NCBI GenBank assembly: GCA_036270095.1 | Contig: DATBDE010000108.1 | Coordinates: 1 to 16,513 of the forward strand | Direction of reading: 5' to 3' | Origin: DATBDE01 sp036270095 | Lineage (GTDB): Bacteria; Actinomycetota; Thermoleophilia; Solirubrobacterales; Solirubrobacteraceae | DNA length: 16,513 bases | In this document: one piece after another, positions 6,024 through 11,736 of the stretch | Layout: each line of letters opens with the position of its first letter | Position numbering within the stretch: position 1 is the first letter of the stretch | Made by a program: the position numbers and the translations under genes | Notes under the pieces: generated by a model | Seen by the model: only the letters and a program-made list of their open reading frames with translations | The model's database searches: none | What the model was told of the DNA's origin: nothing

Positions 6024-6784
6024 CGCAGGCGCGCCTCGAGCACCGCGTCCAGCGCGTCGTGCAGCGCGGCCCGCACGCCCGCCCGGTCGAGCGCGGCCAG
6101 CGCCTGCGCGGTGACCCCGCCCGGCGACGTCACCGACCGGCGCAGGGCAAGCGTGTCGTGGCCGCGAGCCTCGAGCAGCGCCGCAGTGCCGGCCATGGCG
6201 TCGGCCACGAGCGCGGCCGCGGTGTCGTGCGGCATCCCGTGGCGGATGCCGGCGTCGGTGAGCGCCTCGACGATCACCGCGAACATCGCCGGCGACGTAC
6301 TCATGAGCCCCATGGCGACGTCGATGAGCGACTCGGGCAGCGGGACCACCCGGCCCAGGCGGCCGAACAGCTCGAGCACCTGCGGCTCCAGCGCCGCGGC
6401 CGCGTCGTCGAGGTCCTGCTCGGCGTAGCCGAGGGCGCCGGTGCGGACCTCGACGGCGACGCTGGGGATGAAGCGGAACACGGCGATGCCGGGGTAGGCG
6501 GCATGCAGGTCCTCGAGCGTCGTGCCGCCGAGGATCGACGCGATCGCCGTGGCGCGGCCGTCGATGCCGGCGGCCACGGCCTCCAGCTGCGGCGGCTTGT
6601 GGCAGAGCACGAGCAGGTCGGCGCGCTCGGCCACCGCGGCGTTGGAGTCCAGCGCCTCGCCCCCGACCTCGGCCGCCAGGGCCCGCGCCCGGTCGGCATC
6701 CACGTCGGAGACCAGGACAGGCTCACCCCAGCCCCGCGCCAGGGCACGAGCCATGTTCCCCGCGCCGATCAGCCCGACGTCCAT
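6020..6784 (-). CDS. proC: Pyrroline-5-carboxylate reductase family protein (divergent ProC)
   Basis: ProC reduces pyrroline-5-carboxylate to proline with NAD(P)H. The N-terminal Rossmann fold starts at once (MDVGLIGAGNMARALARGW, 1-19), CHKPPQL at 61-67 carries the usual K-P pair, and the dimerisation domain has SVTSPGGVTAQALAALDRAG at 217-236. Two normally strict motifs are altered: the MPNTP region reads RFIPSVAVEVRTG (104-116), and the SGSGPAY region reads STSPAMF (162-168). Activity on P5C is therefore not certain, although the fold is. I start at ATG 6784 (254 aa), because an upstream start adds a non-homologous arginine-rich leader derived from the structured element behind sepF. A TANNNT box lies 7 nt ahead of this ATG. 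It overlaps yggT by 4 nt. Confidence 0.88.
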   Translation of the reverse strand: MDVGLIGAGNMARALARGWGEPVLVSDVDADRARALAAEVGGEALDSNAAVAERADLLVLCHKPPQLEAVAAGIDGRATAIASILGGTTLEDLHAAYPGIAVFRFIPSVAVEVRTGALGYAEQDLDDAAAALEPQVLELFGRLGRVVPLPESLIDVAMGLMSTSPAMFAVIVEALTDAGIRHGMPHDTAAALVADAMAGTAALLEARGHDTLALRRSVTSPGGVTAQALAALDRAGVRAALHDALDAVLEARLR

Positions 6785-6791
6785 GGCCCGA

Positions 6792-6797
6792 AGCCTA
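6792..6797 (-). promoter_or_regulatory. Candidate leaderless -10 box for proC (TAGGCT)
   Basis: TAGGCT on the minus strand is followed by exactly 7 nt (TCGGGCC) and the proC ATG. The box begins three nt after the structured element at 6801-6901 ends. That element could thus separate sepF transcription from a new proC-yggT-lspA-rluD transcript. No clear -35 is present; one would lie inside the element's stem. Confidence 0.42.
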
Positions 6798-6800
6798 CGA

Positions 6801-6901
6801 CTGAGGTCCGAGACGCCCGTATGGCAAGGACGCAGGTCGCGTGGCGTGCAACGCACGCGAGCGATCGAGGACGCAGCCAGACGGTGCGTCTCGGGCCTCA
6901 G
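6801..6901. ncRNA. Structured intergenic element A (one of two in the window)
   Basis: A 101-nt element lies between sepF and proC. Its closing helix pairs 6801-6816 with 6886-6901 (15 Watson-Crick pairs plus one G-U). After a bulged T6885 it continues as 6817-6820/6881-6884 and, past an A-G mismatch, 6822-6825/6876-6879. The internal loop carries AAGGACGCA (6826-6834) and GAGGACGCA (6867-6875). Inside it, GGTCGC (6835-6840) pairs with GCGATC (6861-6866), and the apex is GTGCAACGCAC (6846-6856) with an AAC loop. Element B has the same layout and the same loop sequences but different stem sequences. The coding strand is not certain; the plus-strand reading has the purine-rich loops typical of RNA, while the minus strand would be co-transcribed with sepF. 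It is not a family I can name. Confidence 0.6.
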
Positions 6902-7458
6902 GACTGGTTGAAGAAGCCCTTTTCGATAAGCCGCGCGCGCTCTTCGGCCGAGACCTCGACGTTGCGCGGCGTGAGCAGGAACACCTTGTCGGCGATCCGC
7001 TGCATCCCGCCGTCGAGGGCGTAGGTCAGGCCGCTCGCGAAGTCGATCAGGCGCTTGGACAAATCGGTCTCGGTCCCCTGCAGGTTGAGGATGACCGGGA
7101 TCGAGTCCTTGAACTTGTCCGCCACGTCCTGGGCGTCGTTGAACGACTTGGGCACCACGAGGTGCACGCGGACGTCGCCGCCGGAGCGGCCGTTGCGGCC
7201 TCCCCCGCCGCCGCCACCGACCGGGCGCAGGACGCCGGTCCGGCGCTCGGCGGCGGGATCGTCGGCGAAGATGTCGTCGATCTCGTCGCGGCGCCGGCGC
7301 GACGACAGGCGTCGGACATTGGGGCGCTCGCGGTAGCGCGCCTCGGTTTCGCCCTCGGTCTCGAGGTCGTCGTCGTAGTACTCGTCTTCGTACGGGTCTC
7401 GCTCTTCGGCGAGCCCGAAATAGACGAGCGCACGGTGCCAGCTATCGCGGAAGGCCAT
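6898..7458 (-). CDS. sepF: Cell division protein SepF
   Basis: SepF binds the C-terminal tail of FtsZ and tethers Z-ring filaments to the membrane; in actinobacteria, which lack FtsA, it is the main anchor. Here residues 1-16 (MAFRDSWHRALVYFGL) form the amphipathic N-terminal membrane-binding helix. A long acidic then Arg-rich linker (20-75) and a glycine run (80-87) follow. The globular SepF domain covers about 94-177, with VVPKSFNDAQDVADKF, VILNLQGTETDLSKRLIDFASGL and KVFLLTP. The length of 186 aa is normal. Its stop codon lies inside the closing stem of structured element A. It is not overlapped by yggS and seems to have its own promoter region. Confidence 0.96.
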   Translation of the reverse strand: MAFRDSWHRALVYFGLAEERDPYEDEYYDDDLETEGETEARYRERPNVRRLSSRRRRDEIDDIFADDPAAERRTGVLRPVGGGGGGGRNGRSGGDVRVHLVVPKSFNDAQDVADKFKDSIPVILNLQGTETDLSKRLIDFASGLTYALDGGMQRIADKVFLLTPRNVEVSAEERARLIEKGFFNQS

Positions 7459-7480
7459 AACGCCAGTTCGGTTTCGCTCT

Positions 7481-7511
7481 AGCAGGGGAATTCCCTGCTC
7501 GCATCATTATG
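7481..7511 (-). promoter_or_regulatory. sepF upstream region: CATAAT box and 7-bp inverted repeat
   Basis: In the 99-nt gap between yggS and sepF, AGCAGGG (7481-7487) and CCCTGCT (7493-7499) form a perfect inverted repeat around GAATT. CATAAT (minus strand, 7511-7506) lies 6 nt upstream of it, so a transcript starting about 7 nt after the box would begin at the edge of the repeat. That is an operator-like position, or the repeat could be a 5' UTR hairpin. No good -35 and no strong ribosome-binding site are seen. Confidence 0.35.
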
Positions 7512-7557
7512 GCGCGCAAAATCGCCCTCGCCCGAAATCAGCGCGATTGCCTTGCTC

Positions 7558-8196
7558 TCAGGCGTACAGGCGGCTGCCGATGCGCACGATCGTCGCGCCC
7601 TCCTGCGCGGCGACGGCGAAGTCCTGCGTCGTGCCCATGGACAGCCGCTCGAGCCCCCGCGCGTGCGCGAGCTCGCGCAGGCGCGCGAAGTAGGGCCGGC
7701 TCTCCTCGGGGTCCTCGGCGAACGGCGGCATGGTCATCAGGCCGGTCACACGCACCGGCGCCCGCTCCAGAAAGGCGTCGAGCTCCTCGGGGGCGATCCC
7801 GCTCTTCGAGCCCTCACCGGCCAGGTTGACCTCGACGAGGATCTCGGTCGAGGGGTCGGCGTGGCGCTCGAGCTGGCGCAGCGCCGAGTCGCTGGCCACC
7901 GACTCGATCAGCCGCACGTAGGGCAGGATCTGCTTGACCTTGCGGCTCTGCAGCTGGCCGATGAAGTCCCAGGTGAACCGCTCGGGCCAGCGCTCCGCCT
8001 TGGCCACGAGCTCCTGGGCGCGGTTCTCGCCCAGGAGCGTGATTCCGGCGTCGGCCAGCGCGGGGAGCTCGTCAACAGCGACATACTTCACGGCCGCGAG
8101 GATCTCGAGCTCGTCCGGGTCGCGCCCGGCGCGGCGGATCTCGTCGCGCACGGCCGCGAGGTTTGCGGCCACCCGCTCGGCGCTCAGCCCCGCCAC
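7558..8196 (-). CDS. yggS: YggS family pyridoxal-phosphate homeostasis protein
   Basis: YggS/PLPBP proteins hold PLP on a lysine in a single TIM-barrel domain related to the alanine racemase N-terminal domain, and help control vitamin B6 and amino-acid pools; no catalytic reaction is firmly known. Motifs are ILAAVKYV at 32-39 (PLP lysine Lys37), GENRAQEL at 56-63, WDFIGQLQSRK at 76-86, VNLAGEGSKSGI at 123-134, GLMTMPPF at 152-159, and LSMGTTQDFAVAAQEGATIVRIG at 185-207. The usual WHFIG His is Asp77 here. I start at GTG 8196 (212 aa), 13 nt inside the pgeF end; GTG 8172 would give 204 aa. The pgeF-yggS-sepF order is typical of actinobacteria. Confidence 0.94.
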   Translation of the reverse strand: MAGLSAERVAANLAAVRDEIRRAGRDPDELEILAAVKYVAVDELPALADAGITLLGENRAQELVAKAERWPERFTWDFIGQLQSRKVKQILPYVRLIESVASDSALRQLERHADPSTEILVEVNLAGEGSKSGIAPEELDAFLERAPVRVTGLMTMPPFAEDPEESRPYFARLRELAHARGLERLSMGTTQDFAVAAQEGATIVRIGSRLYA

Positions 8197-8930
8197 GCCA
8201 TCCCGGCCTGGCGGCCGGTCGTGCCGCCATCGCGGCGATGGGAGAAGAACAGCCCCGGGTCGGCGCACAGAGTGCACACGCCGACATCGTGGACCGCGGC
8301 GACGCCGGCGGCCTCGAGCTCGCGCCGCGCGATCGCCTTGAGGTCGACGTTGCGGCCGTTGCGCACGCCGGGGCCGTGGTCGGCGAAGGCGGCGTGGACC
8401 TCGTCCCCGACCTCGTAGCAGCAGCCGCCCGCGCCCGGGCCGATCGCTGCCGTGACCGGTCCCGTCCCGCCCAGCTCCCGCACCGCCCGCACGCCCTCCG
8501 CCACGACGCCGGCGTGCAGGCCGCGCCAGCCCGCGTGCAGCATGGCGACCGAGCCGGGCGCGGCCACCGCGATCGGCACGCAGTCGGCCGCGACGACGAC
8601 CGTCGCCACGTCCGGCACCGAGGTGGCCTGGCCGTCGGCGGGCACGGGCTCCTCGTCGGGGTCGGGCGGCGCGTCCAGGGCGCGCACGTGGGCCGCGTGG
8701 ACCTGGAACCCCTGCTGGAAGCGCCTGCGCGGCACGCCGACCGCGGCCGCGACCCGATCCCGGTTCTCCGAGACGTGGGCCGGGTCGTCCTCCGTGAACA
8801 GGCCCAGGTTCAGCGACGCGTACGGGCCGGTGGACACGCCCCCGCGGCGGGTGGTGAAGAGCACGTGCGCGCCGGGGAGGTCGGCGGCGATGTGCTCGCC
8901 GGCGGCGCGGAACGGCGCCTCGAGCCTCAT
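8184..8930 (-). CDS. pgeF: Multicopper-polyphenol-oxidase/YfiH family protein (PgeF)
   Basis: Proteins of this family (DUF152, YfiH, human FAMIN) have been assigned purine-nucleoside phosphorylase/adenosine deaminase activity and, in E. coli, editing of peptidoglycan precursors containing wrong amino acids. The three metal ligands are visible: His78 in QVH, Cys117 in ADCVP, and His132 in MLHAGWRG. The conserved TTRRGGVSTGPYASLNLG lies at 26-43, GPGAGGCCYEVGDEV at 165-179 and CTLCADPGLFFSHRRDGGTTGRQ near the C-terminus. The length of 248 aa is normal. The ATG at 8930 overlaps the upstream gene's stop as ATGA. In most actinobacteria ftsZ is the upstream neighbour, but not here. Confidence 0.95.
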   Translation of the reverse strand: MRLEAPFRAAGEHIAADLPGAHVLFTTRRGGVSTGPYASLNLGLFTEDDPAHVSENRDRVAAAVGVPRRRFQQGFQVHAAHVRALDAPPDPDEEPVPADGQATSVPDVATVVVAADCVPIAVAAPGSVAMLHAGWRGLHAGVVAEGVRAVRELGGTGPVTAAIGPGAGGCCYEVGDEVHAAFADHGPGVRNGRNVDLKAIARRELEAAGVAAVHDVGVCTLCADPGLFFSHRRDGGTTGRQAGMAWRG

Positions 8931-9940
8931 CGGACCTGCAGCCCCAGCCCGGGGACGGGCTCGCGCTGGGCGTACTCGAAGTGGGCGCGGCCGGGGGCGA
9001 CGAGCGTCTCGACGAAGCGCCAGCCGGTGGGCTCGGCCCGGTCGCGCTGGTAGGCGCGGCAGCGCAGCGAGGCCACCTCGCTGTTGTAGCAATAGGCCAG
9101 CTCCCCGTCGGGGTCGGTGTAGGTGACGCCGACGAGCGTCTCGCGCGGCGCATCGACGTCGACCGCGATGCGCCGCTTGCCGTCGCGGGCCTCGAAGTCC
9201 CACGAGCTCAACGCGAACGTGCTCGGGTTGCCGTTGACCCGCACCGGGCTGGTGGAGCGGAACTCCTCCCCGGCGAAGCGCCCGACCACCGGCGTGTTCG
9301 GGCCGAGCTCGCGTCCGAACCGGGGCACGAACACCGATACGCCGTCGACGTAGTCGCCGCGGCGAGGCTCGCCCCCGACGGTCTCGAGGTCGTTGCAGTG
9401 CACCCAGGCCCAGCGGTTGGCGTGCTTGGAGCCCCAGATGTGGGCCTGGCCGCCGCGCGCGCCGTCGAGCGCCAGCTCGCGGTCGCCCCAGCGCACGCTG
9501 CCGGAGATGGCGAGGTCGGGCTGGGGCAGGACGAGCACGGTCTTGGCCACGCGGCCGCGCTGGAGCAGTGGGTGGACGTGCTCGGCCGGGTGCGGGTCCG
9601 GGGCCCAGGACAGCGACCAGGCGACGTCCTCGAACGCACCCTCGGCCCCGCCCTCGGTCAGCACCGCGTCGGCGATGCGCAGCTCGAAAGGCTCGGCGCG
9701 CGCGGTCAGGGCGTCGGCAGGCCACGTGCCCTTGCGGCCGATCGGCGCGCCGTTTCCGTCGGGCTCCATCGCCATCAGCCACAGCGAGGCGGTGGCCTGG
9801 CCCCCGTCGCTGGGCGCGACCATCGTGTAGCGGATCCACACGCCGCAGCCGCTGGCGCGGTCGGTGAGCGAGAGGTACCAGACCTCGTAGTGGCCGGGCT
9901 GCCCGTCCCAGCGCAGCGCGTTGAGTCTGCCGGTCGCCAT
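8927..9940 (-). CDS. Hypothetical protein, possibly lipocalin-like (AttH/CrtC/tocopherol-cyclase type)
   Basis: A 337-residue soluble protein without signal peptide or membrane segment. It is rich in W, Y and short beta-strand-like stretches (GHYEVWYLSLTD, GVWIRYTM, TASLWLMAME). A central block AHIWGSKHANRWAWVHCND resembles the W-rich 'WG...W.W...N' motif of tocopherol-cyclase-like and AttH/CrtC-like double-lipocalin proteins. The family suggestion rests on that motif alone. The start could be ATG 9940 (chosen because the sequence becomes regular from MATGRLNALRWDG and a TANNNT box lies 10 nt upstream) or ATG 9961, adding seven residues and leaving only 6 nt before the divergent ABC gene. It overlaps pgeF by 4 nt and occupies the place where ftsZ is usually found. 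Confidence 0.8.
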   Translation of the reverse strand: MATGRLNALRWDGQPGHYEVWYLSLTDRASGCGVWIRYTMVAPSDGGQATASLWLMAMEPDGNGAPIGRKGTWPADALTARAEPFELRIADAVLTEGGAEGAFEDVAWSLSWAPDPHPAEHVHPLLQRGRVAKTVLVLPQPDLAISGSVRWGDRELALDGARGGQAHIWGSKHANRWAWVHCNDLETVGGEPRRGDYVDGVSVFVPRFGRELGPNTPVVGRFAGEEFRSTSPVRVNGNPSTFALSSWDFEARDGKRRIAVDVDAPRETLVGVTYTDPDGELAYCYNSEVASLRCRAYQRDRAEPTGWRFVETLVAPGRAHFEYAQREPVPGLGLQVR

Positions 9941-9967
9941 CGGCGACGGGATGCTACTCATGGGGGG
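9941..9967. promoter_or_regulatory. 27-nt divergent promoter region, lipocalin-like gene / ABC exporter
   Basis: Only 27 nt separate the two divergent start codons. On the minus strand TAGCAT (9956-9951) lies 10 nt before ATG 9940. On the plus strand TACTCA (9955-9960) lies 7 nt before ATG 9968, matching TANNNT except for the last base. The two boxes overlap by two bases on opposite strands, so if both are used they exclude each other. Any -35 elements would lie inside the opposite gene. Confidence 0.3.
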
Positions 9968-10939
9968 ATGCCTGACTCCGCCATCGTCGCCACCGGACTG
10001 AAGAAGGCATTCGGGAAGGTCGAAGCCCTCTGCGGCGTCGACCTCGAGGTCCCCCCCGCCACCGTCTTCGCACTGCTCGGGCCCAACGGCGCGGGCAAGA
10101 CCACGGCCGTGCGCATCCTCACCACGCTCCTGCGGGCCGACGCCGGCACGGCGACGGTCGGCGGCTTCGACGTGGCCGCGCAGCAGCGCGAGGTGCGCGC
10201 CCGCATCGGTCTGTCGGGCCAGTACGCCGCCGTCAACGAGGCGCTGACCGGCGAGGAGAACCTGGAGATGGTCGGGCGCCTGTACCGCATGCACCGCCCG
10301 GCCGCGCGCAAGCGCGCGCTCGAGCTGCTCGAGCGGTTCGAGCTCACCGACGCGGCCAAGCGCCCGGTGAAGACCTACTCGGGCGGCATGCGCCGCCGTC
10401 TGGACCTCGCGGCGGCGCTGGTGGCGACCCCGCCGGTCGTCTTCCTCGACGAGCCCACCACCGGCCTGGACCCGCGCAGCCGGCTGGGGATGTGGGACAC
10501 GATCGAGCGGCTCGTCGGGCGCGGGGCCACCGTACTGCTCACCACCCAGTACCTCGAGGAGGCCGACCGGCTGGCCGACAACGTCGCGGTCATCGACCAG
10601 GGGCGCGTGATCGAGGAGGGCTCGCCCTCGGAGCTGAAGTCGCGCGTGGGCGGCGAGCGCGTCGAGATCACCACCGCGACCCGCGAGGGGGCGCCCGACG
10701 CCGCCCAGGCCCTGCAGCCGATCGCCGACGGCGACGTGCAGGTCGACCCCCACGCGGCCACGGTGACCGTGCCCGTGCGCGGCGGGTCGCGCGCGCTCAT
10801 GGACGCGGTGCGCCTGCTCGACGCCAGCAACGTCGAGGTGGCCGACATCGCCCTGCGCCGACCGACGCTGGACGACGTGTTCCTCACGCTCACCGGCCAC
10901 GCGGCCGAGGACGCCGATCAGGAGGAGGTGGCGGCGTGA
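9968..10939 (+). CDS. ABC transporter ATP-binding protein, DrrA-like
   Basis: This is the cytoplasmic ATPase of a two-gene exporter of the DrrAB (daunorubicin-resistance) type. Walker A is GPNGAGKT at 38-45, the Q-loop Gln is Gln85 (GLSGQYA), the signature is TYSGGMRRRLDLA at 136-148, and Walker B is VVFLDEPTTGLDP at 157-169. The switch position reads LLTTQYLEEAD (190-200), Gln in place of His, which is a known trait of the DrrA branch. The C-terminal domain ends with RPTLDDVFLTLTGH at 298-311, the regulatory motif of DrrA-like proteins. The length of 323 aa is usual. ATG 9968 is preceded by GGGGGG without spacing. It is coupled to the permease gene by GTGA. The substrate is unknown; drugs or lipids are typical of the family. 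Confidence 0.95.
   Translation: MPDSAIVATGLKKAFGKVEALCGVDLEVPPATVFALLGPNGAGKTTAVRILTTLLRADAGTATVGGFDVAAQQREVRARIGLSGQYAAVNEALTGEENLEMVGRLYRMHRPAARKRALELLERFELTDAAKRPVKTYSGGMRRRLDLAAALVATPPVVFLDEPTTGLDPRSRLGMWDTIERLVGRGATVLLTTQYLEEADRLADNVAVIDQGRVIEEGSPSELKSRVGGERVEITTATREGAPDAAQALQPIADGDVQVDPHAATVTVPVRGGSRALMDAVRLLDASNVEVADIALRRPTLDDVFLTLTGHAAEDADQEEVAA
10923..10928 (+). promoter_or_regulatory. Strong Shine-Dalgarno site of the permease gene
   Basis: AGGAGG sits 7 nt before the GTG at 10936, inside the last codons of the ATPase gene. It fixes GTG 10936 as the permease start rather than any upstream in-frame codon. Confidence 0.75.
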
Positions 10940-11736
10940 GCGCGGCCCCCGCCAGCCTGCGCCGGCGCACCTACTGGGCGCTGTCGGACGCCTGGGTGGT
11001 CACGAAGTACAACCTCATCGCGGTCCCGCGCGTGCCCGAGCTGCTCGTCTTCCTGACGATCCAGCCGATCCTCTTCGTCGTGTTGTTCCGCTACGTCTTC
11101 GGCGGCGCGATCAACACCCCGGGCCTCTCCTACGTGGACTTCCTGATCCCCGGGATCATCGTCCAGACCGTCGCCTTCGGCGGGATCACCACCGGCATCG
11201 GGCTGGCCGAGGACCTGCAGAAAGGCGTGATCGACCGGCTCCGGTCGCTGCCGATGGCGCGCTACGCGCTGCTGGCCGGGCGCACGGTGGCCGACATCGG
11301 GCGCAACCTGTTCTCGATCGTGCTCATGGTCGTGGTCGGGTTCATCGTCGGCTTCTCGTTCCACGACACCGACGTGGCCAAGATCGTCGCCGGCGTGCTG
11401 CTGCTGCTGATGTTCGGCTTCGCGTTTTCGTGGATCGCGGCGTTGATTGGGCTGTCGGTCCCGAACGCCGAGGTGGCCCAGTCGGCCGGCTTCATCTGGC
11501 TGTTCCCGCTGACCTTCGCGTCGTCGGCCTTCGTCCCCGTCGACTCGATGCCGGACTGGCTGCAGGCCTTCGCCGACGTCAACCCGGTCACGCTCACCGT
11601 CAACGCGGTACGCGAGCTCTGGCTCGGGGCGCCGTCGGGCAACGCCATCCTGTGGTCGATCGTCTGGTCGGTGGGCCTGGTGGCGATCTTCGCCCCGCTC
11701 GCCACCCTCCGCTACCGGCGGACTTCGCGCGCCTAG
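10936..11736 (+). CDS. ABC-2 type transporter permease, DrrB-like
   Basis: This membrane partner of the preceding ATPase is 266 aa long, with about six hydrophobic segments (roughly 35-54, 66-90, 124-143, 148-172, 180-201 and 236-257), the ABC-2 layout. The cytoplasmic loop after segment 2 has GLAEDLQKGVIDRLRSLPMAR at 89-109, the E-x-G coupling motif of DrrB/NodJ-type permeases. The segment FASSAFVPVDSMPDWLQAFADVNPVT at 194-219 is also characteristic. The start is GTG 10936, overlapping the ATPase stop as GTGA behind a strong ribosome-binding site. The gene ends in a CTAG that is also the stop of the convergent gene. Confidence 0.94.
   Translation: MSAAPASLRRRTYWALSDAWVVTKYNLIAVPRVPELLVFLTIQPILFVVLFRYVFGGAINTPGLSYVDFLIPGIIVQTVAFGGITTGIGLAEDLQKGVIDRLRSLPMARYALLAGRTVADIGRNLFSIVLMVVVGFIVGFSFHDTDVAKIVAGVLLLLMFGFAFSWIAALIGLSVPNAEVAQSAGFIWLFPLTFASSAFVPVDSMPDWLQAFADVNPVTLTVNAVRELWLGAPSGNAILWSIVWSVGLVAIFAPLATLRYRRTSRA

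Noticed and set aside
6785..6856. Upstream start for proC adding 24 residues
   Set aside because: The added part is Arg/Cys-rich, comes from the structured element, and precedes the Rossmann motif, which normally starts within a few residues of the N-terminus.
6826..6876. Guanidine-II (mini-ykkC) riboswitch because of the repeated GGACG
   Set aside because: That riboswitch has two small hairpins with ACGR in their terminal loops; here the ACG repeats lie on opposite sides of an internal loop and the apical loop is AAC.
10190..10200. Loss of the catalytic switch His in the ABC ATPase as a sign of an inactive protein
   Set aside because: Gln at this position in LLTTQYLEEAD is normal for DrrA-type ATPases; all other ATPase motifs are intact. 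The switch itself lies at about 10538-10570.
9962..10900. In-frame extension of the lipocalin-like gene upstream over the ABC ATPase region
   Set aside because: The extra ~310 residues are antisense to a clear ABC ATPase and have no fold-like sequence; homology-like content begins only around the ATG codons at 9961/9940.
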